Assembly (NCBI GenBank): GCA_036567985.1
Contig: DATCTK010000052.1
Coordinates: forward strand, 1-8,955
From: SZUA-229 sp036567985
GTDB lineage: Bacteria; Pseudomonadota; Gammaproteobacteria; SZUA-229
DNA: 8,955 nucleotides
Reading direction: 5' to 3'
Part shown: in pieces, positions 1 to 6,503 of the stretch
Layout: every line of letters starts with the position of its first letter
Position numbering within the stretch: position 1 is the first letter of the stretch
Translations under genes and position numbers: made by a program
Notes under the pieces: generated by a model
The model's database searches: none
What the model saw: the letters and a program-made list of their open reading frames with translations, nothing else
Told to the model about the DNA's origin: nothing

Positions 1-3000
1 TGGGCGAACAGCGAGATCCGGTATTCCTCCAGCATCCAGCGATAGGCCTCAAGCTGCGCCGAGTGGCGGTTATGCCTGCGTAGCAGCGCAGCGCGTTTTT
101 TGTACTCCTCCCACAGATGGGAAATTTCCAGACGCGCGCTGCGATCCCGCTGCGGGTTGTCCTGGATTTTCTGCAGGCGTTTTTCAATCGCACGGAGATA
201 ACGTGCCAGACTATCGAAATGTTCCTGCTCGGTGTCGAGAATAAAATCCCTGTGCAGCAGGTGATTGAGCTGGTCCTGGATATCTGCCATGGCATCCAGC
301 CAGGCCAGCGGTGGACGTTTCAGCTGCTTCTGCAGGGCGTGATAAATTTTCAGAATCTCTCCCAGCTGATCCAGTAATTGATCCAGCAATGGGCTGATGT
401 CGCTGCGATGCAGATCCAGCAGGTACTGGAATTCACTCTGCTGACGGGGCAGATGATGGGTAAACAATTGATCGATAACCCGCTGCAACAGCTGGGTTTT
501 CATGTGCTCACAGGAACCAATCGGCGCATACTGGGCACACAGCAGCTGAATGTTTTTCATCGACGATTTTATGTGCCGCAATGGCTGCGACAGGGCATTG
601 ATAAACAGCTGGCGCAAACCGGCAAAATGCGCGGCAGCGGCCTCATCCGCACTGTAGTAAATGCGGATATTAACCTGTTTATCCGCAACACTGAGGGCAG
701 GATAGGCTTTGGTAATAATGCCGTGGTTATTCACTTCAATATGATCCGGTAACGGGTCCAGTGCGCTGGCATCTACATTGTCCTGTTCAAGCGAATGCGC
801 CTGATGACTGACCGGGCTTTCATCGACAAAGTCAGCCAGTGATGTCTGTAAACCAGCAAGGTCACGGCTTTCCCTGAGCAGCTTGCCATCGGCGGCAATG
901 ACCCGGTAATTAAAGAACAGGTAATCCGCCAGGTTTTTTTCCTGCCAGGCGTCATAGGGAATCTCCACGCCGGTCATTTTTCGCAGCTGTGCGGTGAGTG
1001 CACTGGTTAATGGCAGATCACCCGGCGACAGTGCCTCGACGCAGGCGGCGGCAAAGTCAGGCGCGGGCACAAAATTTTTGCGTAACTGTTTGGGCAGGGA
1101 ACGGATCAGCTCGGTAATTTTTTGCTGCAGTAAACCGGGCACCAGCCAGTCGCAATATTCCGGGCTTAATGCGGCGAGACCACTGGCGGGTGTAATTAAG
1201 GTAATACCATCGCAGTGATGGCTGGGGTCAAAGTGATACTCCAGTGGAAAGCTTACCGAGTTAATGCGAATGCTGTCGGGAAACAGCTCGTCCGATACAT
1301 GGGCCGCATCCTGTTGCATCAGGTCTTCGGTGGTCAGGAACAGTGCGCTGCTGTCATTCTGTTTAAGCCAGCGATTGAGTTGCGCGCCACTGTACATCTG
1401 TTCCGGCAGGTGCCGGTCATAAAAATCATAGACCGCATTTTCATCCACCAGTATATCCTGGCGCCGTGACTTGGCTTCCAGGTTCTCGATATCTTCCACC
1501 AGCTTGCGGTTATGTACATAGAAATCATGGCGACAGTCGAAATCTCCCTGGGTTAATGCGCTGCGGATAAAAATTTCGCGTGCCTCGTCTGGTTTAATCG
1601 GGCCGTAGTTGACTTTTTTACCGGGATTGACCAGCAGACCAAACAGGGTTGATTTACGTGTTGCCGCGACCTGTGCGGATTTCTTTTCCCAGTGGGCTTC
1701 GGTGTAGCTGTGCTTTAACAGATGCGCGGCCTTTTCCTCGATCCATTGCGGCTCTATTTTCGCCAGATGCCGTGCATAGACTTTCTGTGTTTCAACAATT
1801 TCCGATGCCACCACCCACTTTGGCCCCTTGTTAAACAGGCCGGAACCGGGAAAGATATGAAAACGTCGCTGACGGCATGACTGGTACTCGTGTCCCTCGT
1901 CCTTAAAACCAACCTGGCTGAGAAAACCGCTGAGCAGTGCACGGTGCAGGGCCGCATAATTGATTTCATGTTGCTGATCGTGGTGTTTCATATCGAACTT
2001 GAGTTCCGACAGCAACTGCTTGACCTGTCGCTGGGTGTCCAGCCATTCGCGCATGCGCAGCCAGGAAATAAAATGGCTCTGGCACCATTTGCGTAGCTTA
2101 TTCGACGACAGGGTTTTCTTTGCCTGGTGATAGGCGTTCCAGATATTCAGCCAGCTGATAAAGTCAGAACGGTTATCGACAAATGCGCGGTGTGCTTCAT
2201 CCGCCGCCTGCTGTTTATCCACCGGGCGTTCACGGGGGTCCTGAACCGCCAGTGCAGACACAATCACCAGCGCATCCTGCAGGCAGTTTTCCTGTTGTGC
2301 TTCAATCAGTATGCGGCCGAGTTTCGGGTCCAGTGGCAGTTTGGCCAGCTGTTTGCCGATAGCGGTAACTCGCTGGCGTTTATCAATTGCCCCCAGTTCA
2401 TACAGCAGTTTATAGCCATCACTGACCAGTCGCTCATCCGGTGCCTCAACAAATGGAAAATTATCAATATGACCGAGTTGCATATTTTCCATTTGTAAAA
2501 TAACAGCGGCAAGATTGGTGCGCTGAATTTCAGGTGCAGTAAACTCGTCGCGTAAATTAAAATCATCTTCCGAATACAGGCGATAACAGACGCCGGCGCT
2601 GATACGCCCACAACGTCCCTTGCGTTGATTGGCCGAAGCCTGTGAGATTTTTTCAATTGGCAGGCGCTGGATCTTGCTGCGCCATGAATAACGGGAGATG
2701 CGAGCCAGTCCACTGTCGATCACATATTTAATACCCGGCACAGTGAGTGAGGTTTCCGCCACATTGGTGGACAGCACAATGCGTCGCTTCGATGAAGTGT
2801 GAAAAATCCGGTTCTGTTCGGCAGCGGACAGGCGCGCCAGCAGCGGCAGGATTTCGGTGTTCTGGTAATGTTGCTTGCCCAGGTAATCAGCCACCTCGCG
2901 GATATCCCGTTCACCACTGAGAAATACCAGAATATCGCCGCGATCGCGACGTGAAATTTCATCGACACAATCCGCTATCGCCTGTTTAAGTTCAATGCTC

Positions 3001-3824
3001 GAACCATCGTCACGCTGTGTGTCGCGGTATTCAACATCAACCGGATAGGTGCGACCGGAAACCTCGATAATGGGTGCATTATCGAAATGCCGTGAAAAAC
3101 GTTGCGGGTCAATGGTGGCGGAGGTGATGATTATTTTTAAATCACGGCGCTTCGCGCTGAGCTGTTTTAAGTATCCCAGCAGAAAATCAATATTCAGACT
3201 GCGCTCATGGGCCTCGTCAACAATAATGCAGTCGTACTGATTAAGGTAAGGGTCATGGTGAATTTCGGACAGCAGAATGCCATCGGTCATAAGTTTGATA
3301 TGGCTGAGTTTGCTCAGGGTATCGGTAAAGCGAACCTTGTAGCCGACACTGTCACCGACCTCGCAGTTCAGTTCCTCGGCAATGCGACTGGCAACCGAAC
3401 GTGCCGCCAGGCGGCGTGGCTGGGTATGACCGATCATGCCACGAATCCCCAGTCCGGCCTGCAGGCACATTTTGGGCAGCTGGGTGGTTTTGCCGGAGCC
3501 GGTTTCACCGCAAACCACAATCACCTGGTGCTGTTGAATGGCCTTGACAATCTGCTCACGTTTCTGGCTGACTGGCAGTTCTTCAGGGTAGTTGAATTTC
3601 GGCAGTTGCTGTTGGCGTAATTGATACAGTTGGCAGGAATCTTCAATTGCCTGGGTCAGTTTCTCCACTGTGCCATGGCTTGTCAGCTGTGCATCAGTTT
3701 TAGCTTTGAGTGAGGAACGCAGTCTGTTTAACTGGCGCTGCAGACGCTGTTGATCTTTCAGCATGGCGTGCTGAATCTGTTGTTGCAGTTGATTGAGTTG
3801 CTGCTTGACTGGCGTCTGGGTCAT
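1..3824 (-). CDS. hrpA: ATP-dependent RNA helicase HrpA (DEAH box), 3' end cut by window edge
   Basis: Cytoplasmic DEAH-box RNA helicase. The family uses ATP to remodel RNA-protein complexes, and in enterobacteria HrpA acts in processing of fimbrial mRNA and in ribosome-related quality control. The frame is open from ATG 3824 to the window edge (1274 codons). Helicase motifs read in one frame: Walker A GETGSGKTT (residues 106-114), TQPRR (134-138), DEAH (203-206), SAT (235-237) and QRKGRCGR (400-407). HA2, OB and the long DUF3418-type C-terminal region follow. The last visible residues, RWMLEEYRISLFA, match the near-terminal block of the family, so only about 25 residues are missing. The start is set by an in-frame TAA at 3855-3857 with no other ATG, GTG or TTG between; no good ribosome binding site is visible. 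The N-terminus is Gln-rich and probably helical. The gene is divergent from the 4003 gene. Confidence 0.97.
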   Translation of the reverse strand, partial: MTQTPVKQQLNQLQQQIQHAMLKDQQRLQRQLNRLRSSLKAKTDAQLTSHGTVEKLTQAIEDSCQLYQLRQQQLPKFNYPEELPVSQKREQIVKAIQQHQVIVVCGETGSGKTTQLPKMCLQAGLGIRGMIGHTQPRRLAARSVASRIAEELNCEVGDSVGYKVRFTDTLSKLSHIKLMTDGILLSEIHHDPYLNQYDCIIVDEAHERSLNIDFLLGYLKQLSAKRRDLKIIITSATIDPQRFSRHFDNAPIIEVSGRTYPVDVEYRDTQRDDGSSIELKQAIADCVDEISRRDRGDILVFLSGERDIREVADYLGKQHYQNTEILPLLARLSAAEQNRIFHTSSKRRIVLSTNVAETSLTVPGIKYVIDSGLARISRYSWRSKIQRLPIEKISQASANQRKGRCGRISAGVCYRLYSEDDFNLRDEFTAPEIQRTNLAAVILQMENMQLGHIDNFPFVEAPDERLVSDGYKLLYELGAIDKRQRVTAIGKQLAKLPLDPKLGRILIEAQQENCLQDALVIVSALAVQDPRERPVDKQQAADEAHRAFVDNRSDFISWLNIWNAYHQAKKTLSSNKLRKWCQSHFISWLRMREWLDTQRQVKQLLSELKFDMKHHDQQHEINYAALHRALLSGFLSQVGFKDEGHEYQSCRQRRFHIFPGSGLFNKGPKWVVASEIVETQKVYARHLAKIEPQWIEEKAAHLLKHSYTEAHWEKKSAQVAATRKSTLFGLLVNPGKKVNYGPIKPDEAREIFIRSALTQGDFDCRHDFYVHNRKLVEDIENLEAKSRRQDILVDENAVYDFYDRHLPEQMYSGAQLNRWLKQNDSSALFLTTEDLMQQDAAHVSDELFPDSIRINSVSFPLEYHFDPSHHCDGITLITPASGLAALSPEYCDWLVPGLLQQKITELIRSLPKQLRKNFVPAPDFAAACVEALSPGDLPLTSALTAQLRKMTGVEIPYDAWQEKNLADYLFFNYRVIAADGKLLRESRDLAGLQTSLADFVDESPVSHQAHSLEQDNVDASALDPLPDHIEVNNHGIITKAYPALSVADKQVNIRIYYSADEAAAAHFAGLRQLFINALSQPLRHIKSSMKNIQLLCAQYAPIGSCEHMKTQLLQRVIDQLFTHHLPRQQSEFQYLLDLHRSDISPLLDQLLDQLGEILKIYHALQKQLKRPPLAWLDAMADIQDQLNHLLHRDFILDTEQEHFDSLARYLRAIEKRLQKIQDNPQRDRSARLEISHLWEEYKKRAALLRRHNRHSAQLEAYRWMLEEYRISLFA

Positions 3825-3897
3825 ACGAATGGGTGAGAGATTCCGGCTAAAAACTTACGTTTGTCAGTAAAGTCTGGATAAATAAAAAATTAGCGTT

Positions 3898-3926
3898 ATT
3901 TTATAGGTTTTTGATGCCGAGATGAA
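3898..3926 (-). promoter_or_regulatory. Candidate sigma70-type promoter for hrpA
   Basis: On the minus strand a -10-like TAAAAT (3898-3903, five of six consensus bases) lies 17 bases downstream of a weak -35-like TTCATC (3921-3926). It would start transcription roughly 65-70 bases before the hrpA ATG. The region is AT-rich, so chance matches are likely. It is the best candidate I see, not a demonstrated promoter. Confidence 0.3.
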
Positions 3927-3942
3927 CTATATACGGCATTAA
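3911..3942. repeat. Interrupted palindrome in the hrpA / exported-protein divergent region
   Basis: The arms 3911-3919 (TTGATGCCG) and 3934-3942 (CGGCATTAA) are complementary over nine positions with one G-T pair, separated by 14 bases. The spacer contains TATATA (3928-3933), which could be a weak -10 for the plus-strand gene at 4003, although no good -35 lies 16-18 bases upstream. The left arm also overlaps the spacer side of the hrpA promoter candidate. Two half-sites about two helical turns apart around a possible -10 would suit a dimeric regulator, but no known operator consensus is recognised. A terminator is unlikely because no gene runs into this site on either strand. Confidence 0.35.
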
Positions 3943-3987
3943 GACAATTTTAATTTTTCAACATAACCATCAATTTCGTTCATGATT

Positions 3988-4000
3988 CGAGTGTGACTCG
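3988..4000 (+). repeat. Small perfect inverted repeat abutting the start codon of the 4003 gene
   Basis: CGAGT (3988-3992) and ACTCG (3996-4000) are perfectly complementary with a 3-base GTG loop, ending two bases before the ATG at 4003. The stretch occupies the place of the ribosome binding site, and the only purine run there (GAG) lies inside the stem. If it folds in the mRNA it would hinder initiation. A five-base-pair stem can arise by chance. Confidence 0.35.
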
Positions 4001-4002
4001 CT

Positions 4003-4530
4003 ATGAAAGTCTTTTGCAAACTGCTCAGTATCGTAGCTATTTTTATTACGTTATTGGCGCCGGTGAAGGCCAGTGAACAACGCGTCTGGCCCATTATCAG
4101 TTTTGTCTGTGATCAGCAGAACAATGTGCTGAAACTGAAAAACGAGGTGAAGTGGGGCGATGCAGGTAAAAACTTTCCCTTCAATGAGGCGCAGGGCACC
4201 TATAATCCGTGGCAACTGGTCGCTATAGAAGATCGACATGGCAGCCAGATAGTGGTGGAAAAAGCCAGCTGGGATTTACGCTGTAACCTGAGCGGTTTTG
4301 AATACAGCATTATACTCAAGCCGAAAATATTCAATAGCGACTTTAATGGTAGCTGTGGTGATCGCCTGTCGGTGATTATCAGTATCTATAAAGGCAGCGA
4401 AGAATTGCTGGCAGATAAGTCAATGGTCGAATTCTGTCGTGGCAATGCGCCGGTATTGCGCGGTATAAAAATTCAGGGTGGCAGCAGCCGGGTACAGAAA
4501 TACGAAGTCTCGCCGGCGCTGTTTTACTAG
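4003..4530 (+). CDS. Exported protein of unknown function with four mature-part cysteines
   Basis: I do not recognise this 175-residue protein. The first 23 residues look like a Sec signal peptide: Lys at positions 2 and 6, a hydrophobic core (LLSIVAIFITLLAP), then VKA with likely signal-peptidase-I cleavage before SEQR. There is no lipobox. The mature part (about 152 residues) has no further membrane segment, has Cys at 36, 94, 118 and 145, and alternates hydrophobic and polar residues like a beta-rich fold. Two disulfide bonds in the periplasm or outside the cell are plausible. Recognisable blocks are KNEVKWG (47-53), GTYNPW (65-70) and SCGDRLSVIISIYKG (117-131). The start is firm because an in-frame TGA sits at 3994-3996 and no other start follows it before ATG 4003. 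The ribosome binding site is poor. It is a single plus-strand gene between minus-strand RNA-metabolism genes, so context gives no function. Confidence 0.85.
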   Translation: MKVFCKLLSIVAIFITLLAPVKASEQRVWPIISFVCDQQNNVLKLKNEVKWGDAGKNFPFNEAQGTYNPWQLVAIEDRHGSQIVVEKASWDLRCNLSGFEYSIILKPKIFNSDFNGSCGDRLSVIISIYKGSEELLADKSMVEFCRGNAPVLRGIKIQGGSSRVQKYEVSPALFY

Positions 4531-4557
4531 TCCCGCAGGTACCCTGCTAGTCCGCAG
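4527..4557. repeat. Convergent 3' junction with hairpin and imperfect direct repeat
   Basis: The 16-base gap between the two convergent genes carries GCAGG (4535-4539) and CCTGC (4543-4547) with a 3-base loop. CTAGTCCCGCAG (4527-4538) recurs as CTAGTCCGCAG (4547-4557), one base shorter. Each copy begins with the palindrome CTAG, and the stop codon of each gene (TAG on its own strand) falls in one of them. The hairpin has no T-run on either side, so it is at best a weak bidirectional terminator. Confidence 0.4.
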
Positions 4558-4783
4558 CCTTGACTCGAATTGAATTGCCGTCCAGTGACGTCTGGTTGAG
4601 CTCGCGCATGGCGGTTCTGGCTTCCGCCGGTTTGGGTATTTCAATAAAGCCAAAACCTTTTGATTTGCCACTAACCGGGTCCATTACCAGGTTGCATGAC
4701 TGCACCTGGCCATACTGTTCAAACAAAGAACGTAATTCATTTTCCGTGGTGGTGCGCGCCAGGTTGCGAACTAATAGTTTCAT
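4547..4783 (-). CDS. Small single-domain RRM RNA-binding protein
   Basis: This 78-residue protein is essentially one RNA recognition motif. The RNP2 strand is LLVRNL (residues 3-8) and the RNP1 octamer is KGFGFIEI (around residues 42-49), whose two Phe residues are the usual RNA-stacking aromatics. It ends almost directly after the last RRM strand (SIRVKAAD), so it lacks the glycine-rich tail of many bacterial RRM proteins. Related proteins bind single-stranded RNA and some, notably in cyanobacteria, are cold-induced; no exact role can be given here. The start at 4783 is chosen because AAGGA lies five bases upstream (4789-4793) and the RRM fold begins at once. An ATG at 4891 is in frame but would translate through the terminator. 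The gene lies 128 bases downstream of rhlE on the same strand, behind that terminator, and is convergent with the exported-protein gene. Confidence 0.93.
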   Translation of the reverse strand: MKLLVRNLARTTTENELRSLFEQYGQVQSCNLVMDPVSGKSKGFGFIEIPKPAEARTAMRELNQTSLDGNSIRVKAAD

Positions 4784-4788
4784 GGTGA

Positions 4789-4793
4789 TCCTT
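4789..4793 (-). promoter_or_regulatory. Ribosome binding site of the RRM gene
   Basis: AAGGA on the minus strand, five bases before ATG 4783. It decides the start: the in-frame ATG further upstream at 4891 has no comparable site and lies before the terminator hairpin. Confidence 0.75.
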
Positions 4794-4817
4794 GTGTGAT
4801 GGCTGCTGATGCCATGT

Positions 4818-4854
4818 AAAAAAACAGCGCTGGCGTATTTACACGGCAGCGCTG
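4818..4854 (-). terminator. Strong intrinsic terminator between rhlE and the RRM gene
   Basis: On the minus strand CAGCGCTG (4847-4854) and CAGCGCTG (4825-4832) form an 8-base-pair stem, since the octamer is its own reverse complement, followed at once by seven T (4818-4824). The 14-base loop can pair further (CGTG with TACG around TAAA, one pair being G-U). This is a textbook Rho-independent terminator for rhlE. It is also only 34 bases upstream of the RRM start codon, so any transcript of that gene starting further upstream must pass it. An outer 6-base pairing, TGATGC (4854-4859) with GCATCA (4807-4812) as read on the minus strand, encloses the structure. Confidence 0.85.
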
Positions 4855-4875
4855 CATCAAAAGCATTATGTATTA

Positions 4876-4891
4876 TTGCCGGTTCGGGCAA
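4876..4891 (-). repeat. Small inverted repeat downstream of rhlE
   Basis: TTGCC (4887-4891 on the minus strand) pairs with GGCAA (4876-4880) across six bases, 20 bases after the rhlE stop codon. No T-run follows, so it is not a terminator by itself. On the same strand CATAAT follows TTGCCC at a spacing of 15 bases, a poor promoter match that is the only candidate I see for a separate RRM promoter upstream of the terminator. Confidence 0.3.
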
Positions 4892-4911
4892 ACAGCGGTT
4901 TAATTCCAGTG

Positions 4912-6252
4912 TTAACTGGTGCTTTGTGCCCGCTGGCTATTGCGTTCGTTATTGCGAGGGCTATTGCCACGACCGGAATGACCTCTGGACTGGTCGCGAG
5001 GCGGGTTACGCTTGCGGGAGTTATTATTGCCCGCGGGTTTACGTGATCCATTAGCCGGTTTGCCCCTGCCCTGATTAATCGGCTCCGCCTTGATCGAGGC
5101 ATCCGGCTTGAAATCATCAAACACCTGTTTGGGAATTTCCCGTTTGATCAGGCGCTCTATGTCCTTAAGCAATTTATGTTCGTCCACACACACCAGTGAA
5201 ATAGCGCTGCCTTCATTACCGGCACGACCGGTGCGACCAATACGGTGCACATAATCTTCCGCCACATTGGGCAGGTCATAATTCACTACGTGTGGCAGCT
5301 GGTCGATGTCCAGTCCTCGTGCGGCAATATCGGTAGCAACCAGTACGCGAACCTTGCCGGATTTAAAGTCGGCCAGTGCTTTGGTGCGCGCGCCCTGGCT
5401 TTTATTGCCATGAATCGCCGCGCTGCTGATGCCATCGGTGTTCAGTTGTTCCGCCAGACGATTGGCGCCGTGTTTGGTGCGGTTAAATACCAGCACCTGC
5501 TGCCAGTTATTGCTGCCAATCAGATATGAAAGCAGCTCGCGCTTGCGACTCTTGTCCACCGGATGCACCAGCTGGCTGACACTTTCTGCAGTGGTATTAC
5601 GACGTGCCACTTCCACCAGCACCGGTGAATTAAGCAGGTTATTCGCCAGCTGTTTTATCTCATCTGAAAAAGTCGCTGAGAAAAACAGCGTCTGTTTCTG
5701 TTTGGGTAGCAGTGCAAGCACCTTGCGGATATCGCGAATAAAACCCATGTCGAGCATGCGGTCCGCTTCATCCAGCACGAGGATTTCCAGTTGCGACAGA
5801 TCGACCGTTTTCTGGCTGACGTGGTCGAGTAAACGACCCGGTGTGGCGACCAGGATATCCACCCCCTTACGCAGCTGCTTGATCTGCGGGTTAATACTGA
5901 CGCCACCAAACATCACCGCAGAACTTAATGGCAGGTATTTACCGTAGGTGGCGACACTGTCCGCCACCTGGGCGGCCAGTTCGCGGGTGGGGGTGAGCAC
6001 CAGTGCGCGAATTGCCCGTGGCTTATTGCCCGATGCTTTTGCAGTTGAAGGTGACTGTTCCATCAGGCGTTGCAATAAGGGCAGGGTAAAGCCCGCGGTT
6101 TTACCGGTGCCGGTTTGTGCGCCGCCCATAATATCGCGACCTTCCAGTACGGATGGAATCGCCTGTTGCTGGATGGGAGTAGGTGTACTGTAGCCAGCTT
6201 CGGCAACAGCACGGAGTAATTCAGCCCGCAGGCCGAGGGATTCAAATGACAT
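4912..6252 (-). CDS. rhlE: ATP-dependent RNA helicase RhlE (DEAD box)
   Basis: This 446-residue cytoplasmic DEAD-box helicase unwinds short RNA duplexes with ATP; the family acts in ribosome assembly and, with the degradosome, in RNA turnover. All motifs are present: Q motif GYSTPTPIQQ (20-29), AQTGTGKT (45-52), PTRELA (88-93), GG (116-117), TPGR (137-140), DEAD (161-164), SAT (192-194), ARGLDID (311-317) and HRIGRTGR (336-343). The start MSFESLGL and the block up to residue 60 are typical of RhlE rather than of SrmB, DeaD or RhlB. Residues from about 395 to the end are a basic, Arg/Asn/Ser/Gly-rich low-complexity tail, expected to bind RNA without sequence specificity. ATG 6252 has GGAG (6264-6267) eleven bases upstream. 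The gene has its own leader and promoter candidate and ends before a strong terminator. Confidence 0.96.
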   Translation of the reverse strand: MSFESLGLRAELLRAVAEAGYSTPTPIQQQAIPSVLEGRDIMGGAQTGTGKTAGFTLPLLQRLMEQSPSTAKASGNKPRAIRALVLTPTRELAAQVADSVATYGKYLPLSSAVMFGGVSINPQIKQLRKGVDILVATPGRLLDHVSQKTVDLSQLEILVLDEADRMLDMGFIRDIRKVLALLPKQKQTLFFSATFSDEIKQLANNLLNSPVLVEVARRNTTAESVSQLVHPVDKSRKRELLSYLIGSNNWQQVLVFNRTKHGANRLAEQLNTDGISSAAIHGNKSQGARTKALADFKSGKVRVLVATDIAARGLDIDQLPHVVNYDLPNVAEDYVHRIGRTGRAGNEGSAISLVCVDEHKLLKDIERLIKREIPKQVFDDFKPDASIKAEPINQGRGKPANGSRKPAGNNNSRKRNPPRDQSRGHSGRGNSPRNNERNSQRAQSTS

Positions 6253-6281
6253 TGTAAGATTTTCTCCAGAATCGGCCTATG

Positions 6282-6325
6282 CAAAACACGTGAGGTTTGG
6301 CTCGGTCCAGGCTGAAACTGTTTTG
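6282..6325 (-). repeat. Inverted repeat in the rhlE leader near its start
   Basis: CAAAACA and TGTTTTG (6282-6288 and 6319-6325) are perfect 7-base complements separated by 30 bases, and a GTTT/AAAC pair can extend the stem inward after a bulge. In the rhlE mRNA the 3' arm would end 14 bases before the GGAG ribosome binding site. The arms are AT-rich and widely spaced, so the fold is uncertain. Confidence 0.3.
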
Positions 6326-6366
6326 TGATGTGTGGGAAAAGGGAAAGGATTACCACGGTGAATACA

Positions 6367-6386
6367 GGCGCAGACCGAAGTGCGCC
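6367..6386 (-). other. GC-rich hairpin in the rhlE 5' leader
   Basis: On the minus strand GGCGCA (6381-6386) and TGCGCC (6367-6372) make a perfect 6-base-pair stem with an 8-base loop containing TTCGG. It would start about eight bases from the 5' end of a transcript made from the extended -10 at 6401-6409. No T-run follows, so it is not a terminator. It may stabilise the 5' end or serve control of the helicase by itself or by temperature; that role is inference. Confidence 0.5.
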
Positions 6387-6400
6387 AGAAAGTTGGGTGG

Positions 6401-6409
6401 AGTATACCA
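6401..6409 (-). promoter_or_regulatory. Probable extended -10 promoter of rhlE
   Basis: The minus strand reads TGGTATACT: a good -10 (TATACT, 6401-6406) preceded by TG one base upstream, the extended -10 form that tolerates a poor -35. Nothing resembling TTGACA stands 16-18 bases upstream. Transcription would start near 6394, giving a leader of about 140 bases before ATG 6252. It would let rhlE be transcribed independently of the mrp operon. Confidence 0.5.
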
Positions 6410-6489
6410 GATGCAGGCAAAGCACACAGGTTTATTTAATAGCGTGATGTGAAGTGCGTCGGTTTAATCGACGATGGCTGTGTGATTAT

Positions 6490-6502
6490 CTGTTCTGAAC
6501 AG
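6490..6502. repeat. 13-base palindrome directly after mrpG
   Basis: CTGTTC and GAACAG flank a single central T, one base past the mrpG stop codon. As RNA only a 4-base stem with a 5-base loop is feasible and no T-run follows, so termination is unlikely. The shape would suit a protein-binding site, but I recognise no consensus. Confidence 0.3.
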
Positions 6503-6503
6503 T

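Noticed and set aside
3207..3620. Plus-strand open frame opposite the hrpA helicase core
   Set aside because: It is antisense to the conserved helicase region (Walker A to DEAH) of hrpA, and its sequence resembles no family I know.
3853..3873. Terminator-like stem followed by five T in the hrpA leader (minus strand)
   Set aside because: The stem is AT-rich with a bulge and only about six pairs, so it is too weak to claim as an attenuator.
4547..4891. Longer version of the RRM protein starting at ATG 4891 (114 residues)
   Set aside because: It would translate through the rhlE terminator, adds a non-RRM sequence with no ribosome binding site, and the internal ATG at 4783 has AAGGA at good spacing and begins the RRM fold.
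5429..5947. Plus-strand open frame of 172 codons opposite rhlE
   Set aside because: It lies wholly antisense to a complete, conserved helicase and its translation is rich in Ser/Arg/Leu with no recognisable domain; it is a coding-strand shadow.
6457..6473. CGTCG/CGACG hairpin between mrpG and rhlE as an operon terminator
   Set aside because: The stem is only five pairs with a seven-base loop and no T-run follows on either strand.
6490..6502. LexA (SOS) box reading of CTGTTCTGAACAG
   Set aside because: The enterobacterial LexA box needs CTGT and ACAG separated by eight bases; here the spacing is five.
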